DNA from: Faecalibacterium sp. I4-1-79
GTDB lineage: Bacteria > Bacillota > Clostridia > Oscillospirales > Ruminococcaceae
Assembly: GCF_023347235.1 (NCBI RefSeq)
Contig: NZ_CP094467.1
Coordinates: 744,001 to 808,000, forward strand
Direction: 5' to 3'
Length of the DNA stretch: 64,000 nucleotides
How positions within the stretch are numbered: the first letter of the stretch is position 1; each line of letters starts with the position of its first letter. Under the pieces are notes generated by a model. It saw only the letters and a list, made by a program, of their open reading frames with translations. It was not told where the DNA came from and made no database searches. The translations under genes were made by a program, and so were the position numbers. Shown piece by piece: positions 1 through 8,600 of the stretch.

Positions 1-283
1 GTTTTGATGTTCCATCCGAAGAATAAACCAATTCATTTATAACATTTTTTGATCGGTCAACCGTATAACGGCTTACCAATTTTCCATCATTGTACTGTTC
101 AAAAACCGAGTCACCATTGTCAAGATCATAGGCTCTAACAAGCAATTCACCTGACGCGCTTTGTACGGTCGTGAAGTCAGAACTCGTGCTGTTTTTAGTT
201 CCTGCTGCAAAAGAGACCAAAGGAACGGTTAGCAAAAGCGTGGTTGCAAGTGCAAACGATATGAATCTATTCCAAATTTTCAT
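1..283 (-). CDS. Secreted protein of unknown function, 3' end outside window
   Basis: The frame is open from an ATG at 283 to the window edge, so about 94 N-terminal residues are visible. It begins with a typical Sec signal peptide (MKIWNRFISFALATTLLL, then a hydrophobic core ending near VSFAAG), followed by a polar, Ser/Thr-rich mature part with YDLDNGD and YNDGKLVSRYTVD, which looks like a small secreted beta-rich protein. A GAGGG motif lies six bases before the start. The next gene upstream, also minus strand, is another small secreted protein, so the two may be related in function. I do not recognise the family and the carboxyl end cannot be judged. Confidence 0.75.
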   Translation of the reverse strand, partial: MKIWNRFISFALATTLLLTVPLVSFAAGTKNSTSSDFTTVQSASGELLVRAYDLDNGDSVFEQYNDGKLVSRYTVDRSKNVINELVYSSDGTSK

Positions 284-400
284 AATTAACCCTCACTGTA
301 GATTATTCTAATAGAAATGGTATACTTTAGGTGTTCTATTCCAAAGATAAGGCTTCACCTATCATCTCTAGGATTAGTTTTTTAAAATGAATAACCTCAC

Positions 401-787
401 TTATCTACTGGCACTTCCAGTAATGGTTTCACTCCGTCCATCGGAATAGTTAAAGGTCGCAGAATACTCCAGCCTATAAGATTTTCCGGGCTTAGTGTTA
501 AAGTTACTGCTCACCATGCAGGTTGAGGTCGTGCTGCTGTTCGAGCAGCTACTTACTTTTTGCCATGTTCCAATTGTTCCCTTTTCATAGAGAACGCCTG
601 AAACGCTGATTTTCTTTACTCCAGTTCGTGTCTGGGCATCAACCTGATAGTATGTTTGGTAAATGGATCCGTTGACCGTACTATCACCTACATACCGCTC
701 AGACTTTTCAGCGGCCATTGCGGTGCAGGCAAAACTCAAGAGAATCACCGCTGAAATAACAATGGACAACAAACGCTTTTTCGACAT
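401..787 (-). CDS. Small secreted protein (about 128 aa), DUF6147-like
   Basis: The protein starts MSKKRLLSIVISAVILLSF and carries a signal peptide cut near TAMAAE, leaving a mature chain of about 105 residues rich in Ser, Thr and Tyr with the two Cys of SSCSNSSTTSTC. A GGAGG lies nine bases before the ATG at 787; another in-frame ATG at 793 leaves only three bases, so 787 is preferred. The alternation of polar and Tyr/Val residues suggests an all-beta exported protein; resemblance to DUF6147 is from memory and weak. It lies downstream of the terminator of the sigma/anti-sigma operon, so it is probably transcribed separately. Confidence 0.7.
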   Translation of the reverse strand: MSKKRLLSIVISAVILLSFACTAMAAEKSERYVGDSTVNGSIYQTYYQVDAQTRTGVKKISVSGVLYEKGTIGTWQKVSSCSNSSTTSTCMVSSNFNTKPGKSYRLEYSATFNYSDGRSETITGSASR

Positions 788-916
788 AGACATACACCTC
801 CGTTTTTTTGCTCCTAACAAGAGCCTTTGTATAATCAACGCAATTCGCATTCGCTTCGTTTCAATTTTCAGGAGAAATTTTTTTCAAATTTTCCATCTTT
901 GTAAGTTCAGACAAAA

Positions 917-960
917 AGAAAGCCGGACATTTGTGTACTCTCACAAGTGTCCGGCTTTCT
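917..960 (-). terminator. Intrinsic terminator of the sigma/anti-sigma operon
   Basis: A 19-bp stem with one mismatch (AGAAAGCCGGACA on one arm) and a short loop begins right at the anti-sigma stop codon. Read on the minus strand it ends in TTTCTTTTTG. The complementary strand also has a run of A before the stem, so it may work in both directions. Confidence 0.85.
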
Positions 961-1649
961 TAACGGATACCTTCCGCAATTTTCATAATCTCATCGTATG
1001 GAATGTTTCCCATAACGGTATGTGTAATCCCCTGATATTCCCAACTTAGAGTATAAACATTCTTTCCATGTTCATCCGTACTAGTTCCAAGTACGCCATC
1101 TGCTTCTCCGACCTTTACGGTTTCGTACACTGTATGCTCATTATCAAATAGGGACTGCTGCCCCGGCTGGATAATTGAACAACGGACAGTGTAGCTTTCC
1201 TCTGTTTCTTTTGACGAGTAAACATGTAAAAAGTTTTCTGCTCGTTCAAATTTCTGCGCATCGTCCATTTCAAAGCCGTCCAGCACATAATGATCGCTGT
1301 ATCCATCCGGTAATCGTTCCAACGGTTCGCCGTCCACTTGATACGTCAGCTGCATCTCAATCGGCAAGAACTTCTGAATCATCGTGTAGACTGCCTTGCG
1401 GAAGTCTGCACTTACTGCAAGCGCGCCGAGAGTTAAAATTACCAGCGTCATGGCTACAACAAGCACTCGTTTCAGCACCGGACAGCGTTTATGCAATGCC
1501 GCTTTCAGGCGAGCATCCCATCGGGAAGTGTCCGGGTAGCGTTCCTTAAGCTGGGCCGGAGTTGGCAGCTCGTCCAGTTCTTTCTGTGCATCTGCACGGA
1601 GTGCCATCATCAAAGCTGCATCAAAAGAAATCTCTGTCCGCTCACTCAC
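960..1649 (-). CDS. Single-pass membrane anti-sigma factor-like protein
   Basis: 229 residues. The first 75 or so are cytoplasmic and acidic (EISFDAALMMALRADAQKEL, then a PTPAQLKERYPDTSRWDARL segment). One membrane segment follows (VLVVAMTLVILTLGALAVSA, about residues 63-82), then an external domain of about 145 residues ending in EYQGITHTVMGNIPYDEIMKIAEGI. That C-terminus is typical of DUF4367-type anti-sigma proteins, in which the external domain senses a signal and the inner part holds the sigma factor. Its ATG lies inside the 3' end of the sigma gene (8-bp overlap), so translation is coupled. The cognate signal is unknown. Confidence 0.8.
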   Translation of the reverse strand: MSERTEISFDAALMMALRADAQKELDELPTPAQLKERYPDTSRWDARLKAALHKRCPVLKRVLVVAMTLVILTLGALAVSADFRKAVYTMIQKFLPIEMQLTYQVDGEPLERLPDGYSDHYVLDGFEMDDAQKFERAENFLHVYSSKETEESYTVRCSIIQPGQQSLFDNEHTVYETVKVGEADGVLGTSTDEHGKNVYTLSWEYQGITHTVMGNIPYDEIMKIAEGIR

Positions 1650-2175
1650 GGTTGTTCAGCTCCTTCCACAATAGTTTTCTTCCACGGAAAAGCCGCATCC
1701 GAACCACTTCATCTGTCAGTCCAAACGATTCGGCAATCTCCCGGTTGGTGTAGCCCATCGCCAAAAGGCGCAGTGGATCACGGTACATCGGTTTCATCTG
1801 TCCGATCAGTTCTGTCAGGTATTGGATGTTATCGGTGCTGACTGCTGCATCATCCGGCACCGGGGCATCATCTGGTGCGTCCGGGACTTCTTCCAGCGGT
1901 TCTTCTCGCTGCTTGCGAAGCATATCGTATGCACGGCTTCTACTACAACTAACGAGATAAGCAGCGAGTTCGTGACAGTTTTCTCGATGAATTTTAGAAA
2001 AATTTTTGGCAACGTACAAAAACACCTCTTGCAGTACATCTTCTGCCAGATACGAATCGCCCATAATTTTGTAAGCGGTATGGTAGACCAGCCGTTTGTA
2101 GATATTATATACATCTATAAATTGTTCTTCTTTGCTTTGATCGTCAAGAACAGCTAAGTACAGGGAAAGCAACAC
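1642..2175 (-). CDS. ECF-type RNA polymerase sigma-70 factor
   Basis: About 177 residues with the two-domain layout of an ECF sigma factor. Region 2 contains YKRLVYHTAYKIMGDSYLAE and DVLQEVFLYVAKN; an acidic linker with several DD/PD pairs follows; region 4 is LLAMGYTNREIAESFGLTDE with a helix-turn-helix. The frame is open from a TTG at 2187, but that codon overlaps the Shine-Dalgarno GGAGGTG, so a GTG at 2175 (or TTG at 2172) is the likely start. It should direct polymerase to a few promoters, perhaps including its own, under control of the membrane anti-sigma factor just downstream. The regulon cannot be told from this window. Confidence 0.88.
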   Translation of the reverse strand: MLLSLYLAVLDDQSKEEQFIDVYNIYKRLVYHTAYKIMGDSYLAEDVLQEVFLYVAKNFSKIHRENCHELAAYLVSCSRSRAYDMLRKQREEPLEEVPDAPDDAPVPDDAAVSTDNIQYLTELIGQMKPMYRDPLRLLAMGYTNREIAESFGLTDEVVRMRLFRGRKLLWKELNNRE

Positions 2176-2209
2176 AATCACCTCCAACTGATTCGCATGG
2201 ATTGGATGT

Positions 2210-2238
2210 AGTGTACCATGAACCAGCGAAAATGTCGA
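2210..2238 (-). promoter_or_regulatory. Promoter of the ECF sigma operon
   Basis: On the minus strand a TCGACA (2233-2238) is followed by a 17-bp spacer and TACACT (2210-2215), five and four of six matches to the vegetative consensus, about 35 bases before the sigma start. Confidence 0.5.
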
Positions 2239-2259
2239 ATGTTTTCCGTTCTGAACGAA

Positions 2260-2311
2260 GAACAGCCAGCATCATGACCTCACTTACTGTTGAGGCCGTT
2301 GCTGGCTGTTC
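2260..2311 (-). terminator. Stem-loop, likely terminator of the immunity operon
   Basis: GAACAGCCAGCA (2260-2271) pairs with TGCTGGCTGTTC (2300-2311), and an inner CCTCA/TGAGG stem extends it. It lies between the last gene of the long minus-strand operon and the sigma promoter. The T-tract on the minus strand is weak (TTCTTCGTTC). Confidence 0.5.
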
Positions 2312-2626
2312 GTTTGGTTTGAGATGTTTCCATCAAAATTGCAGAGTGCAAATGTCTTGAAGCTCTACCTTATATAAATAGAAGCGTTTTGAAAAAACGC
2401 GCAGCCTGCATCGGAACGGTGCAGAATGAAGGGGATTGGGCACAGCCCAACAAGCATTTTGCAACGCAAAAATGGCGTTTGTATAGACAAAAGCCCTGCT
2501 TGCCACAACAATGCGTCCTTTTTGTCCGCAATTTGTAATTTTCAGATTGGAGAAAAACGCCATGGCAAAGACGAAGGCTGAAGAAAAAGCTCTCAACCTT
2601 GATTAGATTTTGTTTAACTGCCGGGA
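2312..2626. other. Intergenic stretch without a convincing gene
   Basis: About 300 bases. A frame of 87 codons is open on the minus strand (2333-2596) but has no ribosome binding site and odd composition. I recall similar stretches between genes in Faecalibacterium and relatives, so I take it as a dispersed non-coding repeat rather than a gene. Confidence 0.4.
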
Positions 2627-3231
2627 TTATCTGCGCGCTGCGCGCAACTCCGGCTCGTTCTTTGAAAAGCGTGATAGCAGCTTCTGTGAGCCGCCCAGCA
2701 CATCCAGCCCACGGTCATCGTACAAATGGTAGAGGAACGGCCCCGGCCCAGCCAGATAGACGCTGGACACAAAGCCGTTCCAGCCGCCGATGTCCCCCAG
2801 AATGATTTCCTGAAGAAGCAGCTCTGGTTGAAAGCTGATCTTGCTGAGATCCCAGTAAAACTGCACTTGTGCATGGGTATCCCCATCTTCATCCTGCTCT
2901 GTGGCCGAAAGTTGTTCATCGGGAACTGGGAGGCCCACTCGCTGCCGGATAACGGCAGCAGGGACTCGGCGGGTTCTTCATCGGGATACCCGTCGATCCG
3001 CAGAAGGTCCGGCACCGCCGGAAGTGCCCGATAGATCGCGGCGGCTCGGTCCAGCGCCCCCTGAACATAAGCGGGGTTGGTTTTCAGCTTCGCCGCACGC
3101 CTATCCAGATAGATTGGTTCCTCCCCGCCGATCTTAAAACGAATGCCCACCGGTGCATGGTAGAACAGAGGGTGTTCCAGCCCAGCCATGCCCAGATCAT
3201 GTAAAATGTGTTCAAACCGCTTTGCCAGCAT
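2627..3231 (-). pseudogene. DUF3885 protein, frameshifted
   Basis: The first part reads as DUF3885: APVGIRFKIGGEEPIYLD, NPAYVQGALDRAAAIYRALP, then LLRIDGYPDEEPAESLLP. After about residue 100 the sense continues one frame over: LLLQEIILGDIGGWNGFVSS, VYLAGPGPFLYHLYDDRGLD, stop at 2627. The switch lies between about 2917 and 2935 (near GTTCCCGATG on the minus strand) and corresponds to one missing base. DUF3885 is a family found among immunity-type proteins. This is the last gene of the long operon, 16 bases from its neighbour. It is either a real pseudogene or a sequencing error. Confidence 0.85.
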
Positions 3232-3246
3232 GGTATCCCTCCGTTC

Positions 3247-3606
3247 TCATGTCATTTCATACAGCAGAGCAGCATCGCCCTGCACCAGTTCCAGATGGGA
3301 GCGCAGCGTATTAAGCCCGCTTTGCACCGCCTCGGTGGGCAGATCCCAGTCCGGGGCAATTTCAGCGGCCAGCTCCGGGAGATCCTGCTCCCGCAGAGCT
3401 GCCAGCAGTTGAGACGCCAGCTCTCCCTCCAGCAGAGCGCAGTCCAGGGTGTCTTCCGTCTGGGGAGCAGGAAAACGGACATCCAGATCCAGTTCGCTCT
3501 CACACCAGTCCCAGATGGCCATATAGACCGCGCCGGAGCAGTCACCGTCGGACAACTCCTGCCGCTGGTTATTTTTTATCAGATAAAAGGACGCGATCTG
3601 TGACAT
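3247..3606 (-). CDS. Acidic protein of unknown function (119 aa)
   Basis: A soluble acidic protein with no signal or membrane segment. It starts MSQIASFYLIKNNQRQELSD, has a Trp-rich centre (VYMAIWDWCESELDLDV) and a mostly helical C-terminal half with LLAALREQDLPELAAEIAPD. The start follows a GGAGGAACCACC-like site. It lies 11 bases after the SF0329-like gene and 15 bases before the DUF3885 gene, in one operon, so a role as an immunity protein is inferred from context only. I do not recognise the family. Confidence 0.75.
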   Translation of the reverse strand: MSQIASFYLIKNNQRQELSDGDCSGAVYMAIWDWCESELDLDVRFPAPQTEDTLDCALLEGELASQLLAALREQDLPELAAEIAPDWDLPTEAVQSGLNTLRSHLELVQGDAALLYEMT

Positions 3607-3617
3607 GGTGGTTCCTC

Positions 3618-4154
3618 CTAAATGTTATTCGCTTCCATCAGCCCTTCGGCCTGCAACCGGATCACATAGAAAGCCCGCACCCAGTCCAGTTCCTGCTCCA
3701 TGGAGTCCTCCAAAGCCAGCAGGCGGCGCTTGCCAAGCCTGCGATCCAGAAGGGCAAAGATACGGACAAGGGGATTCTCGCTGACAAGGCTTTTCTCGAT
3801 GCTCTGGTTGTCAAAGATCCCAAACGCCTCATAGAACACCTTTTGGTCAAAGGTGCCCTGCTCCAGCGCATAGGCATGAGCCTGATTGATGGCCTCTTTT
3901 GCGGAGTCGTGATCTTTCAGCGTGGTGGAGCGCAAGTGATGAAATTTCGTCCACACATTTTCAAAATAGGTGTAGTAGTTGCTCCGCAGCACTTCCACGC
4001 CGTCCACACGAATGGCGGCCCGGCCCTCATGGTCGGCGCTTTTGCTGTAACTGGTGGCAAAATACTGGATGTGGCCCCGGAGTGCCGGGCACAGGTAGTC
4101 ATTCTCCAATTTGTTCCGGATTCCACTCCAAGTGGATACTCTACTGTTTGACAT
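3618..4154 (-). CDS. SF0329-like family protein
   Basis: 178 residues from the ATG at 4154, which has a GAAAGGAA site upstream; a longer frame to 4211 overlaps the previous gene and is not used. The N-terminus has VSTWSGIRNKLENDYLCPAL, RGHIQYFATSYSKSADHEGR and AAIRVDGVEVLRSNYYTY, which I associate with the SF0329 family, a group of unknown biochemistry often found beside immunity genes. The C-terminal half is helical (NPLVRIFALLDRRLGKRRLL). It follows the 183-residue gene after 26 bases. Family name from memory; operon context supports an immunity role. Confidence 0.75.
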   Translation of the reverse strand: MSNSRVSTWSGIRNKLENDYLCPALRGHIQYFATSYSKSADHEGRAAIRVDGVEVLRSNYYTYFENVWTKFHHLRSTTLKDHDSAKEAINQAHAYALEQGTFDQKVFYEAFGIFDNQSIEKSLVSENPLVRIFALLDRRLGKRRLLALEDSMEQELDWVRAFYVIRLQAEGLMEANNI

Positions 4155-4180
4155 AGGTGTTGTTTCCTTTCTGCTGATTC

Positions 4181-4732
4181 CTACTGCTTTTGGAGATACT
4201 CCCGGAAGCATTCGATGAACTCCCGATTCCGCTTAGGGACATCGAACCCCTTCCGATGGGGGAAGAACCCCTCCTGTTCCACATCGTCCAGCAGCTTGGG
4301 CAGATTGGAAAACCGGGCAAAGAATGGTAGTGCATAGTCCTGGATCTGCCCGGAAATTTCCTGGATAGAGCGTTCCCGCTCCAGCAGAGTAGATACCTCA
4401 TAGCGGGGGAAGTCATCATACCGGTGGGTCAGCCGGGCGATGGAGGTACCCACGATACCATCATAGGTTTCCTCCGTCCCTTCCTGCTCACTGCGCCACT
4501 GGGCAATCACCGGGGAACTCACATCGAAGAAGGCAGTAAAAGTGGTGGAGCCAAAGCGGATGGAGGGGGAAAAGTAAAAGGAGAACACAAAGATGCCGTC
4601 TTTTTTGTAGATGTCATTTTTGCTCTTGCGGTATTTGTAGCCCAGCGGGTTCAAAGGCTCCGCGATCCGCTCACAGGTATAGACGAAGATCTCACGGGGC
4701 TTGGTTCCCTTGGGAAAATCCTTCTTCTCCAT
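4181..4732 (-). CDS. Immunity-like protein, DUF4304-like start (183 aa)
   Basis: A soluble protein that begins MEKKDFPKGTKPREIFVYTC and continues LNPLGYKYRKSKNDIYKKDG and IFVFSFYFSPS. This pattern of a short helix, then GYKYRKS and two hydrophobic strands, recalls DUF4304-type proteins used as immunity factors, but the match is by eye. The middle has TSIARLTHRYDDFPRYEV and the end is helical and basic (NREFIECFREYLQKQ). It lies ten bases after the CbrC gene with its own ribosome binding site, so it is part of the operon. Function unknown. Confidence 0.75.
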   Translation of the reverse strand: MEKKDFPKGTKPREIFVYTCERIAEPLNPLGYKYRKSKNDIYKKDGIFVFSFYFSPSIRFGSTTFTAFFDVSSPVIAQWRSEQEGTEETYDGIVGTSIARLTHRYDDFPRYEVSTLLERERSIQEISGQIQDYALPFFARFSNLPKLLDDVEQEGFFPHRKGFDVPKRNREFIECFREYLQKQ

Positions 4733-4741
4733 GTTGCCACC

Positions 4742-5605
4742 TCAATCAAAATCCATCCAGACCAGGTGTTTTCCGCAGTGGAGGCACTGGAACAGATAGC
4801 ATTGCAGATGCCCGCCATTGACGGATTCCCGGATCATTCCCTTCTGCTCCTCGTCCCACATGGGGTCGTCCAGCACCTCCTCCAGCACACCCAGGGCCCG
4901 CAGTTCTCTGGCACCCACATGGCCCAGGTAGGCGCAGTAGTCGCCGCAGTGGGCGCGCCAGTATTCCTGCTGCCAGCCGGAGTAGCCGGGGGTGCGGTGG
5001 ATCAGCTCGTCCAGCTTCTCCGGATCGTCTACACCATCATCCACAGAGAAATCATCTTGAAAACTACCGTCATATTTCCGGGCTGCTTCGCCGCTGGCGA
5101 TGCACTCTGGGCACAGATATGCAATATCCTCCACGGCGTAAAAAGGGGCTGTATAGAAAATATGGGTCGTCTTGCCACAGCAGTCGCAGACAACGCCGTC
5201 TGCGGATTCCTCAAAAGCCCCAGTTTCCAGAGGGTTTGGGTGATACCGGAAGGCGGGCAGGCCCAGCTGGGCCTGCCGTTCCTTCTCTTTCTGCTTTTCC
5301 TCCGGCGTTTTGGGCTTGGGGAGGGCATAATGATTGCCCCAGTTTTCCGCATAGTCCTTCAGCGTGCCCAGCCGCTTGAGGGTCTTTTTATCGGAACGAT
5401 TTCCGATTTGGCAGAGCAGTTCGTAGGCGTCCTTCTTAAAGTCCAGCAGGTCATATACATCCACCAGCACTTCCTTGGCCTGCTGATCCTCACTCTGCTC
5501 AAGTTCTTCCTTGAAGGTATATAGAGCGCGGACATTGTCTGGACCTTCATTGGTCGCAACAAACTGTTTTTTTAGTTCGATATAGGTTTTCTGATATTCT
5601 GTCAT
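4742..5605 (-). CDS. CbrC/UPF0167 family protein
   Basis: 287 residues. The first 95 are helical and not part of the usual family. From about residue 110 the chain reads as CbrC/UPF0167: PAFRYHPNPLETGAFEES, GVVCDCCGKTTHIFYTAPFY, YLCPECIASGEAA, then RTPGYSGWQQEYWRAHC and CAYLGHVGARELRALG, ending with a further pair CLHCG. The CDCC, CPEC and CLHC pairs suggest bound zinc. E. coli CbrC is linked to tolerance of colicin E2, which fits a bacteriocin-immunity locus. The start at 5605 has GGGAGG eight bases away; a GTG at 5614 is less likely. It directly follows the 2072-residue protein. Confidence 0.88.
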   Translation of the reverse strand: MTEYQKTYIELKKQFVATNEGPDNVRALYTFKEELEQSEDQQAKEVLVDVYDLLDFKKDAYELLCQIGNRSDKKTLKRLGTLKDYAENWGNHYALPKPKTPEEKQKEKERQAQLGLPAFRYHPNPLETGAFEESADGVVCDCCGKTTHIFYTAPFYAVEDIAYLCPECIASGEAARKYDGSFQDDFSVDDGVDDPEKLDELIHRTPGYSGWQQEYWRAHCGDYCAYLGHVGARELRALGVLEEVLDDPMWDEEQKGMIRESVNGGHLQCYLFQCLHCGKHLVWMDFD

Positions 5606-5620
5606 TGGTCGCACCTCCCA

Positions 5621-8600
5621 TCAATCCCACCAGAAATACCAGACAGTGGACTGCCACAGGACATCTGCCAAGGAGCCAATGCTTCCATCCTCATTCTGAT
5701 CCAGATCTGGGCAGAAGCCATATTGCTCCACAGCCACTTCCATAGCTCTTTCCTTGGAGATCGGAGTCGGAAGTTCAAACTCCAATTCATCGTGGCTCAT
5801 GGCGGCAGGGATGGCACCATGCTGCTCGAACCAGTATTTCGCCACTGCCATCAGGTCCGGCGTGTCGGGGCACTCATTCCAATTTCCAAAGGGCAGATAG
5901 GCGAAGATCTCCCAGGGGTTCTTGACCGGAATTTTGGCCAGAATGAGCGGATAGGTCATGTGGCTATCCGAATCCCAATAGCAGGAGAAGCGGTCATTGT
6001 CATAGCCGCCCTCCATCTCGCCCAGGACTTCCGCCTCCCAGTCCATGTCATCGTCCTCGGCTTCTTCCTTGCGCTGGCCGGTCAATTCCTCCAGAACCGC
6101 CTTTCCGTCCTTGATGGGAGCGGAGAGCATCTTCTTTCGATACTCCTCTACTGTTTTGAGGTCAAATTCGTAGAAGTCCGCATTGTGCTCCGGATCGGCG
6201 TTCATCACCAGACACTCCAACAGCGTTTCATCATCCGCCTTGATGAGCACGGGAACAAAGCCCTCCCGTACCCCCAGCCGCTGGGCGTAGCTGTATGCCG
6301 ACATGATGGGGTCATCATCTGCCATGGATGGGAAATAGGTACACTCGCAGTCCAGATACTCCATGATGGCATGAGCCACTTCGGAAGGCTCCAGCGTGTC
6401 CTCGTCGAAGTCCTGTCCCTGCCAGTTTTCAAAGCGTTCCTCAATCACTTGAGCCATGGTCTGATAGTATTTCTCATCAAATGGGATGAATAAGTATGCC
6501 TCCTGTTGAAATTCATTGGAGTGGTATCGGGACGGACCAAAATATTTCAGGGCATAGTCATCAATGTCGGCAGGATAGTAGGGGCTGTCGCCCTCTCCGT
6601 AGTAATAGCCTGCAAAGGCACGGCCTTGCTGATTGAACAGCACAGAGAACAGACAGCCGTCCAGCTCATCCCGGATAAACTCCCTCAGATCCACATTGGC
6701 AGGGTCGGCTTTGACCTGTTTGGCCACTTCGCTGTATTCTTTCAGGAAGTCCTCACCCATCAGGTCGTGCTCCATGCACCAGCGCAGGTAGATGGCCATG
6801 TGGTTATAAGCGTTGATGGGGTCAATTGGCAGTTCCTTCTCCTCAATGCTCTCGATATGATAGGAGGCATCGTCCATCTCACCGTCAAAATCATCATTGG
6901 AAAGGGTGCCACGGGTGATAGCATCCTGACGATCAGGCTCCACCACAAAGCTGATGCCGTTCATTTTGCCCAGCAGGGCGTCCGCGTCATGGGCCAGCTT
7001 ATATTCCAATTCATCCCGGTAGAGAGGAATCACCTGATAGAAGTTGACCTCCTCGCCACTCGGCAGGATGCAGACCTCGCTGCCATCTTCGGTATCCTGG
7101 GGACCAGTCAGAATGGCGGCGCACAGCTTTGTGTCCTTTGCAAAATCCTCCTCATTGTCCATGGTATGGCCGAAGCCCAGCCAGGTATCGCTGGCAATGG
7201 GAAGGCGGGCCAAGGATTTCAGCAGGCGGATGGGCCAGTACCACTTTTCGTCTTTCATGGACTCCTGATCCAGCTTCCAGTCCGCAGGCAGGGCAATGGC
7301 CAGCTCCGCCCGCTCCAGCTTATATTCCGCCAGTTCCTCCGGCACATTCATCCGGTGAGCGCCCATGCCCATGGTGACCAGGGTGCAGTAGTCCCGCTCC
7401 TCAGAGGGCGGCACCACGCAGATGTCCACATGGATGTCGGGAGAAACCAGCTCATGGAACACATTCTCGAACTTGCCGAAATACTGCTCAATGTGCCCCT
7501 CGACGGCTTCCATCTCCTCCTCGGTGTAGACTTCGGGATTACTGAATTCTTCCTCATCCTGCGTGTCATCATTGTCTGAGTGGTCGCAGCTGTCATCCTC
7601 CGGATCTCCCTTTATAGGCTCGTAACCGATCTTCAGGGTCATCTGTTCCTCCGGCAGGGAGACGCCGGGGCTGCGGGTGATGGTGTGCTTATCGTCCGCA
7701 GAAAAACCGATGGTCTCGCCGTCTTGCAGTGTCACATCACACGCCAGCACATAGGAGGCAAGGCTGGCCAAAAAGTCCCGCAGTTCCTCCGGCTCAGCGT
7801 CGGTGTTCAACACCTCCATTTCCTCCTTGCCAAACACATCCATGCCGTAGGTGTAGCCGTTTAGGCCCCCCTCGCTCCGGTACAGGCCGAACCAAACCCA
7901 GTTGAAGATGGGCAGTTCGTCCTCTTTGAGCATATCGGCAAGGCCCTCATAGAAACGAGGCTCAAATACCACGCCGCTGGTGTAGACACCGGTGGCATAT
8001 TTCTGCTTGCAGCACACTGCCATCGCCTTAGTGAACAGCTTACCCCGTTCCAGCAGTTTTTCCTCCTCGCCCAATACAGCCACCACGATATGGGCCTTGT
8101 GCGCTTTGGCCACCTCTACGGCCTCTGGCCACATATAGTTGTTTTCGGCGTTGATCTCCGCTTCATTGTCCGGGATGTGACCGTGGAAGAGTGTCACGAT
8201 CAGCATCATGCCGCCGACCCGCATTACCACAGCGTCATCGCTGTTCTCATCATCTTCGTCGCCCTCATCCGGCTCCTCATCTACGATGCCCCATTCTTCC
8301 CGTAGATTCCGGATCAACTGCTCCTTGTCCCATTCCGCTTTGGAGAGGAGCACAGACCCGGCAAAGGAACCCTTATGGTCGGTTCCCTCCTCGTCGGCGT
8401 CATCCTCAAGATCCTCTACATCTTCATCCGGATCATAGAGGGATTCATGCTCCAGTCCACGGATAAATTCCTCAAAGCTATCTGCCAGATGGGTGATCTT
8501 GTAATCATTTTCCTGATCCACATGGACTACCGCAGGCTCTCCCTGGGGACCGCAAGCTCGGTAGTCCAGGAAAATCATATCGTGTCCGGCGCTTGGACAG

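Noticed and set aside
2333-2596. Minus-strand frame of 87 codons
   Set aside because: No binding site; looks like a dispersed non-coding repeat.
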